Source of the DNA: Fodinibacter sp038258215
GTDB lineage: Bacteria; Actinomycetota; Actinomycetes; Actinomycetales; Dermatophilaceae
Reading direction: 5' to 3'
NCBI GenBank assembly: GCA_038258215.1
Contig: JBBSQC010000010.1
Span: forward strand, 31,954 to 95,953
DNA length: 64,000 nucleotides
This document shows positions 49,927-61,316 of this stretch, piece after piece. Each line of letters starts with the position of its first letter. Position 1 is the stretch's first letter. The position numbers and the translations under genes are program-made. The notes below the pieces were generated by a model. The model was not told the DNA's origin, did no database searches, and saw only the letters and a program-made list of their open reading frames with translations.

Positions 49927-52826
49927 TGACGGCTGCTGGTGCGATGATCGCCACCATGGCGCCGCGCACCGTCACCGAGCTCGTCGGTCGTCACCAGGAG
50001 GTCCAGCGCGTGCTGGCCGCCCTCGGCTGGGGCGCGGGCGGCGGCGGTGCCGTCCTCCTCGGCGGTGACGCCGGCATCGGCAAGACCGCGGTCCTCGGGC
50101 ACGTCGTCCGGCTCGGCGCCCGGCAGCGCACCCTCGTGGGGCACTGCGTCGGTGAGGTGGGCAGCAGCCTGCCCTACCTGCCGTTCATCGAGATGTTCGG
50201 TGCCCTGGACACTCGTGAGCGCGAGCTCGTCGACGGTCTCCTGGGCGACCACCCGGGGCTGGTGCCCCTCGTGCCACGAGTGGCCGCCGCGGCGCGCAGC
50301 GACGCCGTGCGCGCCGACCTCGTCGAGGCCGTGCACGGGGTCCTCGCCGACCTCGGGCGCCGCGGCCCGCTGCTGGTCGCCGTCGAGGACCTCCACTGGG
50401 CCGACGAGTCGACCCGGGAGCTGCTCACCCTGCTCTTCACCCGCGGCGTGCCCGATGGGGTGTCCCTGCTCGCGACCTACCGCAGCGACGACCTGCACCG
50501 GCGACACCCTCTCTCGGGCGCGCTGGCGATGTGGTCCCGTCTGCCCACCCTGACCCGGGTCGACCTCGGTCCGCTTCCCGACCCCGACCTGCGCCACATC
50601 GTCCGCCGGGTCGACACCGGCCTCGGCCCCGACCTCGTCGACCGGGTCACCCAGCGCGCCGAGGGCAACGCCTTCCTCGCCGAGGAGCTCGCAGCGGCCG
50701 CAGACCAGCGCGGCGGCGCCGACCCGGGCGATCTGGCCAGGCTCCTGCTCACCCGGGTCGACCGGCTCGACGAACGGACACAGGGGGTGGTTCGAGTCGC
50801 GGCGGTCATCGGCCGACGGGTCCCGCACGAGCTGCTCGAGAGAGTCGCAGGAGTCGACCCGGTGACCTTGCGGGCCGCCCTGCGCTCCGCCGTCGAGCAC
50901 CACGTCCTCGAACCGTGGGGTGAGCGCGGCTACGAGTTCCGCCACGCCCTGCTCGCCGAGGCGGTCAGCGACGACCTGCTGCCGACGGAACGACTCCAGC
51001 TGCACCGCGCCTGCGTCGACGTGCTCTGCGCCGAGCCCGACCTCGGCACCCCGGCGGACCTCGCTCGCCACGCCCTCGTCGTGGGCGACCGCGCGGTGGC
51101 GCTCGACGCATCGGTCCGGGCCGGCGACGCGGCCCAGCGGATGGGAGGCCCGGCTGAGGCATTGGCCCATTACGAGACCGCCCTCGGGCTCACCGGCGAC
51201 GACCCGGCATCCGGGCAGCTGCTGACCCTGCGCGCGGCGGCCGCCGCCAACGGCAGCGGGAGGACGGGCCGTGCGATGGCCCTGGTCCGCGCCCGGCTCG
51301 CCACCGACCAGCCGAGCAACCACGAACGCGCCGAGCTGATCGCGGCCCTCGCCCTCGCCGCGCGGATGACCGAGGAGCGGGTCGACCGGCTGGCCCTGAC
51401 GGAGGAAGGGCTCGCGCTGCTCGTCGACGACGCCCCGGTGGGGTTGCGGGTGGGGTTGCTCGTGCGCCGTGCCGAGGCGCTGATGGATGCGGGGCGGACG
51501 GCGGAGGCGCTGGCGGTGGCCGACGACGCGATGGACCTGGCCGTCGAGCACGACCTCACCGTCGACCGCACCGACCTCGCCTCGGTCCTCGCCCGGCTCA
51601 GCGAGACCGCGGGTGACCCGGGGGAGTCGATCCGGCGCCTCGAGGGGGCCGTGGCCGCCTGGACCAGCGAGCCCGACCTCGCGCTGCTTCGCGCGATGTA
51701 CGTCCTCGCGTCGGTGCACTACCGACAGGGTGACCACACGCACGCACTCGCCGGCTATGAACGCACCGCCTCCGAAGCGCGACGGGCCCACCTGGAGTGG
51801 TCGGTCTACGGGTTGGACGCCCGGGCGATGGCGGTGACGACCGCCTACGAGATGGGGCGGTGGGAGCACGCCCTCCGGCTCGCCGACCACTCGACCGACG
51901 TGGGGATGCCGTCGTGGGCCGCGGCGAGCATCGACGCACCGGCCAGCGGCATCCTGGCCGCCCGAGGCCTGGCGTCCGCCGAGGAGCTGGTCTCGGCGAG
52001 TCGACCCTGGTGGGCCGAGGACGGGAGGATCGCCGTGCAGAGCGGTGCGGCGGCCCTCGACGTACTCGGGGGCGACGGGGAGTGCGACCGGATGCTGTCC
52101 CTCCACGCCGAGATCGTCGGCTTCCTGCGCGAGCTGTGGGGGGAGGCCCGGGTTGCGGCCGAGGTTCGCCTGGCCGCGCTCGTCATCGGCCACCTGGGCA
52201 CGACCCTGCGCACCGGGCCGGCGCGCCGGGTCGAGATGCTCGAGCATGCCGACCGGCTGCGCGACCAGGCGCGCCTGGTCTGGGGCGCGGCATCGACCCT
52301 GCACCCACCGTCACGGGAGGGTCGGGCCTGGCAGTCGCGGGTGGAGGCGGAACACGAGCGCGCCCGGTGGGCCGCCGGTGACGAGGTCGCCCTCGACGAC
52401 CTCGCGGCGCGCTGGCGGGAGGTGGTAGCCCGCTTCGAGGTGCAGGGCGAGCCCTACGAGGTGGCGCGCTCCCGGTGCCGCCTCGCGGAGGTGCTCGTCG
52501 CGGCGGCGGACCGCTCGGCCGGCGAGGTGATCGGCCCCGCGCGGGACACGGCCCGGGAGCTGGGCGCGACGCCCCTGGTGACAGCGCTCGAGCGGCTGGG
52601 AACGAGGCCCGGCCGGGGCTCCTCGACGCTCACCGCGCGCGAGCAGGAGGTCCTGGCCCTCCTCGCCGCGGGCCGGTCCAACGGCGAGGTCGGGCGCGCA
52701 CTGTTCATCAGCACGAAAACCGCGAGCGTCCACGTCTCGAACATCCTCGCCAAGCTCGGCGTTGCATCCCGCGGGGAGGCCGTCGCGGTGGGACGCTCGG
52801 CCGGCCTGCTCGCCGACGAGCGCTAG
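49926..52826 (+). CDS. Large LuxR-family (LAL) transcriptional regulator with AAA domain
   Basis: A 966-residue LAL-type regulator. Residues about 18-300 form a STAND/AAA ATPase domain: Walker A GGDAGIGKT (46-54) and Walker B LLVAVEDLHWAD (about 150-161). Residues about 380-880 are helical repeats of TPR-like character (AEALAHYETALGL, RLEGAVAAW, YERTASEARR). Residues about 902-962 are a LuxR helix-turn-helix (LTAREQEVLALLAAGRSNGEVGRALFISTKTASVHVSNILAKLG). The ligand and targets are unknown; MalT-like relatives sense small molecules. Other in-frame ATGs at 49944 and 49956 are possible, but the TGATG overlap favours 49926. Its 3' end overlaps ctaA by 4 bases. Confidence 0.88.
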   Translation: MTAAGAMIATMAPRTVTELVGRHQEVQRVLAALGWGAGGGGAVLLGGDAGIGKTAVLGHVVRLGARQRTLVGHCVGEVGSSLPYLPFIEMFGALDTRERELVDGLLGDHPGLVPLVPRVAAAARSDAVRADLVEAVHGVLADLGRRGPLLVAVEDLHWADESTRELLTLLFTRGVPDGVSLLATYRSDDLHRRHPLSGALAMWSRLPTLTRVDLGPLPDPDLRHIVRRVDTGLGPDLVDRVTQRAEGNAFLAEELAAAADQRGGADPGDLARLLLTRVDRLDERTQGVVRVAAVIGRRVPHELLERVAGVDPVTLRAALRSAVEHHVLEPWGERGYEFRHALLAEAVSDDLLPTERLQLHRACVDVLCAEPDLGTPADLARHALVVGDRAVALDASVRAGDAAQRMGGPAEALAHYETALGLTGDDPASGQLLTLRAAAAANGSGRTGRAMALVRARLATDQPSNHERAELIAALALAARMTEERVDRLALTEEGLALLVDDAPVGLRVGLLVRRAEALMDAGRTAEALAVADDAMDLAVEHDLTVDRTDLASVLARLSETAGDPGESIRRLEGAVAAWTSEPDLALLRAMYVLASVHYRQGDHTHALAGYERTASEARRAHLEWSVYGLDARAMAVTTAYEMGRWEHALRLADHSTDVGMPSWAAASIDAPASGILAARGLASAEELVSASRPWWAEDGRIAVQSGAAALDVLGGDGECDRMLSLHAEIVGFLRELWGEARVAAEVRLAALVIGHLGTTLRTGPARRVEMLEHADRLRDQARLVWGAASTLHPPSREGRAWQSRVEAEHERARWAAGDEVALDDLAARWREVVARFEVQGEPYEVARSRCRLAEVLVAAADRSAGEVIGPARDTARELGATPLVTALERLGTRPGRGSSTLTAREQEVLALLAAGRSNGEVGRALFISTKTASVHVSNILAKLGVASRGEAVAVGRSAGLLADER

Positions 52827-53773
52827 CCCACGGGGGCGGGGAGGGCCTCGCCACGACGTCGCAGACCGAGGATGCCGTGGGTCAGGGCCACGACGAGGAG
52901 GCTGGCCCCGAGCATGTGCGCGACGACCAGGGCCTCGGGAAGCCCGGTGAAGTACTGCACGTAGCCGATGAGGCCCTGGGCGAGCGTGACGACGAGCACC
53001 GCCAGCCAGGCCCGGCCCGGACGGGGGTCGCCGTCGACGGACGCGAGGCGGGCCGCCAGCCAGGTCGCGACGACGAGGCCGATGAACAGCATGACGACGT
53101 CGGCGTGCAGCCACGAGACGGTGCGCGCGTCGAAGCCGAACCGGGCCGGTTCCGCGGCATCCCCGGAGTGCGGGCCGGAGCCGGTGACGACCGTGCCCAG
53201 GACGAGCACGACTCCGCCGACCGCGACCGTCCCCCACGCCAGCCTCGTGACCAGAGCGGGAACGAGCGGGATGGGCTCGGCAGCGCCGTCGTGCCGCGCG
53301 AACCAGAGGTAGGACGCTGCCGTGACCAGCACCGCCGAGACGAGGAAGTGGACGGCCACGGTGGCCGGGTTCAGCCCGAGCAGCACGGTCAGCCCACCTA
53401 GCAGGGCCTGGAACACCACACCGCCCAGCACGACGGCGGCCGCGACCTTCATGGCGCGGCGTGGCGCTCGGAACCAGACCGCGACCACGGTGGCGATGGC
53501 GAGGACCACGAGGACACCGGTGAGCGTCCGGTTGCCGAACTCGATGTACTTGTGGAAGCCCTCCGCCTGCTCGACCGTCGGGGTGATCGACCCGTCGACG
53601 CACTCCGGCCAGGTGGGGCAGCCCAGCCCGCTGCCGGTGACCCGCACCAGGCCGCCGGTGACGATGATCCCGACCTGGGCGACGAGGTTGGCCAACAGGA
53701 CGGCGGAGAGCCACCGGCTCGGGGAGGTGACCGTGCTGGACCCGATGGCCCCGCTGGTGCGCGTGGTCGTCAC
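52823..53773 (-). CDS. ctaA: Haem A synthase (COX15/CtaA)
   Basis: A 316-residue eight-helix membrane protein converting haem O to haem A. Features are LVAQVGIIVTGGLVRVTGSGLGCPTWPEC (with the Cys pair region), the haem-ligand His in EGFHKYIEFGNR, VHFLVSAVLV, WLHADVVMLFIGL and VVAHMLGASLLV. Its start GTG at 53773 has a leaderless-type -10. ctaB lies about 4 kb away in the opposite orientation, with the LAL cassette between. Confidence 0.93.
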   Translation of the reverse strand: MTTTRTSGAIGSSTVTSPSRWLSAVLLANLVAQVGIIVTGGLVRVTGSGLGCPTWPECVDGSITPTVEQAEGFHKYIEFGNRTLTGVLVVLAIATVVAVWFRAPRRAMKVAAAVVLGGVVFQALLGGLTVLLGLNPATVAVHFLVSAVLVTAASYLWFARHDGAAEPIPLVPALVTRLAWGTVAVGGVVLVLGTVVTGSGPHSGDAAEPARFGFDARTVSWLHADVVMLFIGLVVATWLAARLASVDGDPRPGRAWLAVLVVTLAQGLIGYVQYFTGLPEALVVAHMLGASLLVVALTHGILGLRRRGEALPAPVG

Positions 53774-53779
53774 CGGACA

Positions 53780-53785
53780 AGGCTA
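53780..53785 (-). promoter_or_regulatory. -10 element, leaderless ctaA
   Basis: Read on minus, TAGCCT ends 6 bases before the GTG at 53773, the same hexamer and spacing as at the DMT gene. Confidence 0.5.
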
Positions 53786-53814
53786 CGGCGAGGTGCCGAG
53801 ACCTTCGACGCCGG

Positions 53815-54551
53815 TCAGTCGCTCCAGCGGAACAGCCGTGCGGCAGCGGTGCCGGCGCCCACCCCCCAGAGAAGGAGCACACCCCACTGGGTCAGGGGCC
53901 AGCCACCGGTCGACGCCGAGCGCATCGCGTCCCCGAGGGCACCCGACGGGAGCGCTAAGGCGAGGGTCGACAGGGGCCCGGGGAGCCGACCGGTGTCGAC
54001 CAGCGTCCCCAACCCCAGGAAGAGCACCCACATGAGGTTGGCGATCGCGAGCACCGCCTCCGCGCGCACCGTGCCCGCGAGCAGAAGAGCCAGGGCCACG
54101 AAGGTGGTCGCGCCCAGGAGCAGGCTGACCACGGTGGGGGCCACGGCCGAGAGGATGGGCGTCCAGCCCAGGACCAGCCCCAACGCGCCGAGGGCGAGGA
54201 CCTGGACGACGAGGACGGTCAGCACCGCGACCGCCTTGCCCGCCAGCAGGCCGCCCCGACCCAGGGGGGTGACGCCGAACAGGCGCAGCACCCCGGCACG
54301 CCGGTCGAAGCCGGTGCTGATGGCCTGCCCCGTGAAGGCCGTGGACACCACGGCCAGGGCGAGGGTCCCGGCGACGGCGAGGTCGACCCGTCGGCCGGCG
54401 CCGAGGTCCGGGACGGGGGAGCGGGTGAGCCCGACCAGGGCCAGGGCCGGGAGCGCGACCGACACGAGGAGCTGCTCCCCGTTGGAGAGCAGGGTCCGGG
54501 TCTCGAAGCGGGCCTGCGCGAGCACCCGTGCGGCCGGGGGCGCCGCGGCGC

Positions 54552-54555
<4 letters not shown>
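53815..54555 (-). CDS. ABC transporter permease (ABC-2 type)
   Basis: A 246-residue permease with about six hydrophobic segments and an ABC-2 layout: an amphipathic N-terminus (ARVLAQARFETRTLLSNGEQLL), a helix VSVALPALALVGLT, then VAGTLALAVVSTAFTGQAISTGFDRRAGVLRLFGVTPLGRGGLLAGK, the coupling-helix motif of the family. It pairs with the upstream ATPase (GTGA overlap) as a two-gene exporter. Substrate unknown; this gene pair often lies between ctaA and the suf operon in actinobacteria. Confidence 0.85.
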
Positions 54556-55262
<707 letters not shown>

Positions 55263-55270
55263 GGCCAGAC

Positions 55271-55280
55271 ATCCTAGGCT
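55271..55280. promoter_or_regulatory. Overlapping divergent -10 elements (ABC operon / psd)
   Basis: The 10 bases ATCCTAGGCT contain TAGGCT on plus (55275-55280), ending 7 bases before the psd ATG, and TAGGAT on minus (55276-55271), ending 8 bases before the ABC ATPase ATG. The two hexamers share two bases, so the two promoters should be mutually exclusive, and both transcripts would be leaderless or nearly so. Confidence 0.55.
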
Positions 55281-55287
55281 GGCGTGC

Positions 55288-55959
55288 ATGCCGCGCATCG
55301 ACAGGGACGCCCTGCCCGCCACCGCGGTGGCCGCCGTACCCGCCGCCCTGGCCGCCCTCGCTCGGAGGCCCCGAGCCGCCGCGGTGCTCGCCGTGCTCCC
55401 GCTGGCGGTCGCGGCCTTCTTCCGGGACCCCGACAGAACTCCCGACCGGGCGGTGCCTCCGGAGGACGACGTGCTGGCCCCGGCGGACGGCAAGGTCATG
55501 TATGCCGGGCCCGGCCAGGAGGGTGTGGCACCAGAGGGCGACTGGCAGCAGGTGAGCATCTTCCTGTCGGCCTTCGACGTGCACATCAACCGGTCGCCCT
55601 ACGGCGGCCGGGTCACCGAGGTGGTGGAGCGTCCGGGGAAGTGGCTGGCGGCCTACCGCCACGAGAGCGCGCACCTCAACGAGCGCAGCGACATCACCGT
55701 CGAGCGCGAGGTCGGGGGAGAGGTGCGCCGGGTGCACTACCGCCAGATCGTCGGGTTGATGGCCCGCCGGGTCGTCACGCGCATCGCCGCCGGCGACGAG
55801 GTGCGCACCGGTGAGCGGATCGGCCTGATGAAGTTCGGCTCGCGGATGGACGTCTTCGTGCCTGGCGCGTGCGACCTCCTCGTCACCCGCGGTGAGCGGG
55901 TCGTGGCGGGGGAGACCGTCATCGCACGGTGGCGCGACCCCGCCGGGGTTCCGTCGTGA
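55288..55959 (+). CDS. psd: Phosphatidylserine decarboxylase
   Basis: A 223-residue proenzyme. Autocatalytic cleavage between G184 and S185 in KFGSRMDVFVP gives the pyruvoyl active site. Preceding blocks are PADGKVMYAG, VSIFLSAFDVHINRSPYGG, HESAHLNERS and GRIGLMKFGS-like sequence. It makes phosphatidylethanolamine from phosphatidylserine. ATG at 55288 fits the promoter spacing; an in-frame ATG at 55261 overlaps the divergent ABC gene and is less likely. pssA overlaps its end (GTGA). Confidence 0.92.
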   Translation: MPRIDRDALPATAVAAVPAALAALARRPRAAAVLAVLPLAVAAFFRDPDRTPDRAVPPEDDVLAPADGKVMYAGPGQEGVAPEGDWQQVSIFLSAFDVHINRSPYGGRVTEVVERPGKWLAAYRHESAHLNERSDITVEREVGGEVRRVHYRQIVGLMARRVVTRIAAGDEVRTGERIGLMKFGSRMDVFVPGACDLLVTRGERVVAGETVIARWRDPAGVPS

Positions 55960-56867
55960 GCTCCGACGACGACGGCGGGAGACGCCGGATCCTGGACCGG
56001 TGGCGGCTGGTCTCCCCGACGGGGGCGGACGTCGTCTCGCTGCGCCAGCTGCCCAAGCGGGAGCGGCTTCGCCTGATGGCCCCCAGCATCTTCACCACGC
56101 TCAACATGGTGAGCGGCTTCTCCTCGGTGCTCCTCGCCTTCCGGCAGGAGTTCACCCTGGCGGCGATCCTCATCGCCTTCTCGATCGTCATGGACATCGC
56201 CGACGGCTTCGTGGCCCGGCTCGTCGGGGCCACCTCGCCGTTCGGGCTCCAGCTCGACTCCCTGGCCGACCTGATCTCCTTCGGCGTGGCCCCGGCGGTG
56301 CTGGTGCACACCTGGGCCCTGGACGAGTGGCCGCTGCTGGCCTGGCTCGTGGCGTTCTTCTGGCTGGCGTGCGCCGCGTTCCGCCTGGCCCGGTTCAATG
56401 TGACCATCGACCCCCTCGACGACAAGCGCTACTTCATCGGGCTGCCCTCACCCGGGGCCGCGGCCGTCGTGATGGCCACGATCTTCGCGCTCGACTCCCC
56501 GTCGTTCGGTCCGGGAACGGGGCCGTGGAGCGCGTGGTTCCCGCTCCTGGTCAGCGTGATCCCGGCGCTGCTCATGGTGATGACGGTGCGGTTCCGGTCC
56601 TTCCGCACCCTGCTCTCGCCCCGCTCGGGCGCCGGGCGCGCGACGACCGCAGGGGTGGGGGTGGCGATCGTCCTCGGGCTCCTCGTGGCGCCCGGCCTCA
56701 CGGGGGTGGTCGTGGCCTACGGCTACGTCCTGACGGCCCCGCTGGGGGTGCTCAGCGCCCCGCTCCGGGCCCGTGTCCTCGGACCTGACTCCGTGGCTCC
56801 GCCGCGCCACCGCCTGCGCTCGGTCTTCCTGCCCATCGACGACTCCGATGAGCTCGTCGAGAGTTAG
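55956..56867 (+). CDS. pssA: CDP-diacylglycerol-serine O-phosphatidyltransferase
   Basis: A 303-residue membrane enzyme making phosphatidylserine. The CDP-alcohol phosphatidyltransferase motif is complete: D-x2-DG-x2-AR then G-x3-D-x3-D, seen as DIADGFVAR and GLQLDSLAD. The segment ACAAFRLARFNV and FIGLPSPGAAAVV are PssA-type. About eight helices. Coupled to psd, so both steps of phosphatidylethanolamine synthesis come from one mRNA. Confidence 0.93.
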   Translation: MSSDDDGGRRRILDRWRLVSPTGADVVSLRQLPKRERLRLMAPSIFTTLNMVSGFSSVLLAFRQEFTLAAILIAFSIVMDIADGFVARLVGATSPFGLQLDSLADLISFGVAPAVLVHTWALDEWPLLAWLVAFFWLACAAFRLARFNVTIDPLDDKRYFIGLPSPGAAAVVMATIFALDSPSFGPGTGPWSAWFPLLVSVIPALLMVMTVRFRSFRTLLSPRSGAGRATTAGVGVAIVLGLLVAPGLTGVVVAYGYVLTAPLGVLSAPLRARVLGPDSVAPPRHRLRSVFLPIDDSDELVES

Positions 56868-56878
56868 GACACCCTTCC

Positions 56879-56908
56879 TTGGACGTCGCTCCGGCAATTA
56901 CCTAACAT
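56879..56908 (+). promoter_or_regulatory. suf operon promoter, leaderless
   Basis: TTGGAC (56879-56884) and TAACAT (56903-56908) are 18 bases apart, the best -35/-10 pair in the window. The -10 ends 6 bases before the sufR GTG. An imperfect dyad (TTACCTAAC and GTGGTTAAT) spans the -10 and start and could be the SufR site. Confidence 0.65.
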
Positions 56909-56914
56909 GGGTGT

Positions 56915-57606
56915 GTGGTTAATACCGATCGCACCGTCCTGGAGTCGCCCACGCGCGACCGGGTGCTGCGTGTCGTGAGCCAGGAGGGGCCGGTGGGCAT
57001 CTCCGCGCTCGTCGAGCGGCTCGCCCTGACCGAGACGGCCGTCCGCCGTCACGTCGACGCCCTCGAGGCCGAGGGCCTGCTCGAGTCCCGTGAGGCCACC
57101 GGGCCCCGCCGCCGCGGTCGACCGGCTCGCGCCTGGGTCCTGACCGATCAGGGGCACCGCTCCCTCGTCTCGGACTACGACCACCTCGCGGGTGACGCCC
57201 TGCGCTTCCTGCAGGCCACCGCCGGTGTCGACGCCGTCCAGGCGTTCGCCGAGCGTCGGGCCGCCGACCTCGAGGAGCGTTGGTCCGAGCGCATCACCAC
57301 GGCGGGCGACGACCCCGAGACCCGGGCGACGGCGCTCGTCGAGGCCCTCAACGCCGACGGCTACGCCGCATCGGCACGACCCGTCGGGCCTGCCGACCGC
57401 TCCGGCCCGCTGACCGGCATCCAGCTCTGTCAGGGCCACTGCCCCGTGCAGCACGTCGCCACCGAGTTCCCCCAGTTCTGCGACGCCGAGACCGAGGCGT
57501 TCTCGCGCCTGCTCGGCGTGCACGTCCAGCGCCTGGCGACCCTCGCCCACGGCGACCACGTCTGTACCACGTTCGTCCCAACCCCGACCACCGAGAGGCC
57601 ACCGCG

Positions 57607-57610
<4 letters not shown>
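56915..57610 (+). CDS. sufR: Fe-S cluster-sensing transcriptional regulator SufR
   Basis: A 231-residue regulator. An N-terminal winged helix (RDRVLRVVSQEGPVGISALVERLALTETAVRRHVDALEAEGLL and a basic wing RRRGRPARAW) is followed by a C-terminal sensor domain with cysteines C172, C176 and C189 in LCQGHCPVQHVATEFPQFC and one more Cys in HVCTTF. In mycobacteria and cyanobacteria SufR binds a [4Fe-4S] cluster and represses the suf operon. It is the first gene; sufB overlaps its stop (ATGA). Confidence 0.93.
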
Positions 57611-59027
<1,417 letters not shown>

Positions 59028-59028
<1 letters not shown>

Positions 59029-60206
59029 TGAGCCTGCTGACCCCACAACGCCCCGCCCAGGGCGCGCACACCGACAGCGCCGCGACGATGGTCCCCGACC
59101 AGTCACGCGCCGAGCGCACGGCCTCGTATGCCGTGTCCGACTTCCCCGTGCCGCACGGCCGGGAGGAGGAGTGGCGCTTCACCCCGGTCGACCGGCTCGG
59201 CCAGCTGTTCCGCGACGAGGCCACCGGTGCCTCCCTTGACTGGAGCCAGCGGCTCCCCGAGGGCGTCACCCTCGGCACGGCATCCGCCCAGGAGTGGAGG
59301 GCCAGCGGGGCCCCCGCCCCGAGCGACCGCGCCGCGGCGGTGGCGGCCGCGCACAGTGGCGGCATCGCCGTCATCGACGTGCCGGCCGACGCCGAGCTCA
59401 CCGAGCCGGTGCGCATCGCGCTCACCGGGACCCAGCGCGAGGTCGTCCACGGCCACCTGATGGTGCGTGTCGGCCGGTTCGCCCGGGCGACGGTCGTGCT
59501 CGAGCACTCCGGTGTCACCGACTACAGCGAGGTCCTCTCGGTCGTCGCCGGAGACGGCTCCGACGTCACGCTCGTCACCGTCCAGGAATGGGACGACTCG
59601 AGCCACCACCTGGCCCAGCACGACGTCGTCGTCGGGCGGGACGCTCGTGTGCGGCACGTCGCCATCACCATCGGCGGCGGCATCGTCCGGATGAACACCA
59701 ACGCCACGTACTCCGGCCCCGGGGGCTCCTTCGAGGGGCTCGGCGTCTACTTCGCCGACGCCGGGCAGCACCTCGAGCACCGCCTCTTCGTCGACCACGG
59801 TGCAGCGCACTGCCACTCCAACGTCGAGTACAAGGGAGCCCTCCAGGGCGACACCGCCCGCACCGTGTGGGTCGGCGACGTGCTCATCCGGGCCAGCGCG
59901 GAGGGCACCGACACCTACGAGCTGAACCGCAACCTGCTGCTCAGCGACGGTGCCCGTGCCGACTCCGTTCCCAACCTGGAGATCGAGACGGGCGAGATCG
60001 TCGGCGCCGGCCACGCCTCGGCGACGGGGCGCTTCGACGACCAGCAGCTGTTCTACCTGATGGCTCGCGGCATCCCCGAGGACGAGGCCCGTCGCCTCGT
60101 GGTCCGCGGCTTCTTCGCCAGTGTCGTCTCGCGGATCGGCGTCCCCGACGTCCAGGAGCGCCTCATGGAGGCCATCGAGGTCGAGCTCGCCGGAGGCGCC
60201 GCGTGA
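59028..60206 (+). CDS. sufD: Fe-S cluster assembly protein SufD
   Basis: A 392-residue SufD, the paralogue partner of SufB. Typical blocks are the N-terminal FPVPHGREEEWRFTPVDRL, HLEHRLFVDHGAAHCHSNVEYKGAL and the terminal FDDQQLFYLMARGIPEDEARRLVVRGFF. ATG overlaps the sufB stop as TGATG. Confidence 0.95.
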
Positions 60207-60544
60207 GCGACCAGATGACCGAGCAGGACTTCGTCCGCGTCTGCCGCCTCGACGAGCTCCCCACCGTGGGACCCACCCTCGCCGAGATCAAGGGTCGACG
60301 CGTCACCGTGGTCCGCACCGAGACCGGTCAGGTGCACTGCGTCGACGACACCTGCACCCACGGCCAGGTCTCCCTGTCCGAGGGAGAGCTCGACGGCTGC
60401 ATGCTGGAGTGCTGGCTCCACGGGTCTCGCTTCGACCTGCGCACCGGAGAGCCCACCGGGCCACCGGCCATCGTTCCCATCGCCGTCCACACCGTCCGTA
60501 TCGAGGGTGACGAGGTCTTCGTCGCCCTGTCCGAGGAGAGCTGA
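60203..60544 (+). CDS. Rieske-type [2Fe-2S] ferredoxin in the suf operon
   Basis: A 113-residue soluble Rieske ferredoxin of the non-haem-iron-oxygenase ferredoxin type. Cluster ligands are C51/H53 (CTHGQ) and C70/H73 (CWLHGS). There is no signal peptide or membrane segment. It lies between sufD and sufC, coupled to sufD (GTGA); it may supply electrons for cluster assembly or be a client. This insertion is common in actinobacterial suf operons, but its role is not established. Confidence 0.9.
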   Translation: MSDQMTEQDFVRVCRLDELPTVGPTLAEIKGRRVTVVRTETGQVHCVDDTCTHGQVSLSEGELDGCMLECWLHGSRFDLRTGEPTGPPAIVPIAVHTVRIEGDEVFVALSEES

Positions 60545-60551
60545 GCCACCC

Positions 60552-61316
60552 ATGTCAACCCTTGAGATCAAGGACCTGCACGTCAGTGTCGAGACCGACC
60601 AGGGCACCAAGGAGATCCTCCGCGGTGTCAGCCTGACCATCCAGAGCGGTCAGACGCACGCCATCATGGGCCCCAACGGGTCCGGGAAGTCCACCCTGGC
60701 CTACTCCATCGCGGGCCACCCGAAGTACAAGATCACCTCCGGCACCGTCACCCTCGACGGCGAGGACGTGCTCGCGATGAAGGTCGACGAGCGCGCCCGC
60801 GCCGGGATCTTCCTGGCGATGCAGTACCCCGTCGAGGTCCCCGGGGTCTCGGTGTCCAACTTCCTGCGCACCGCGAAGACCGCGATCGACGGCGAGGCCC
60901 CCAAGCTGCGCACCTGGGTCAAGGACATGAAGGGCGCCATGGGCAACCTGCGCATGGACCCCTCCTTCGCCGAGCGCAACGTCAACGAGGGCTTCTCCGG
61001 TGGCGAGAAGAAGCGCCACGAGATCCTCCAGATGGAGCTGCTGCGCCCGAAGTTCGCCGTCCTCGACGAGACCGACTCCGGTCTTGACGTCGACGCCCTG
61101 CGGGTGGTCGCCGAAGGGGTCAACCGCGCCAAGGAGAGCACCGACGCGGGTGTGCTGCTCATCACCCACTACACGCGGATCCTGCGCTACATCGAGCCCG
61201 ACTTCGTGCACGTCTTCGTCGACGGCCGGATCGCCGAGGAGGGTGGCCCGGAGCTGGCCGACCGCCTCGAGGCAGAGGGCTACGACCGCTTCCAGACCGA
61301 GACCGTCGAGGCCTGA
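60552..61316 (+). CDS. sufC: Fe-S cluster assembly ATPase SufC
   Basis: A 254-residue ABC-type ATPase: Walker A GPNGSGKST, the SufC-specific GIFLAMQYPVEVPGVS, signature FSGGEKKRHEILQM and Walker B FAVLDETDSGLDVDAL. It powers the SufBCD scaffold. ATG at 60552 is 7 bases after the ferredoxin stop and matches the family; an upstream frame extension is not used. Confidence 0.96.
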   Translation: MSTLEIKDLHVSVETDQGTKEILRGVSLTIQSGQTHAIMGPNGSGKSTLAYSIAGHPKYKITSGTVTLDGEDVLAMKVDERARAGIFLAMQYPVEVPGVSVSNFLRTAKTAIDGEAPKLRTWVKDMKGAMGNLRMDPSFAERNVNEGFSGGEKKRHEILQMELLRPKFAVLDETDSGLDVDALRVVAEGVNRAKESTDAGVLLITHYTRILRYIEPDFVHVFVDGRIAEEGGPELADRLEAEGYDRFQTETVEA

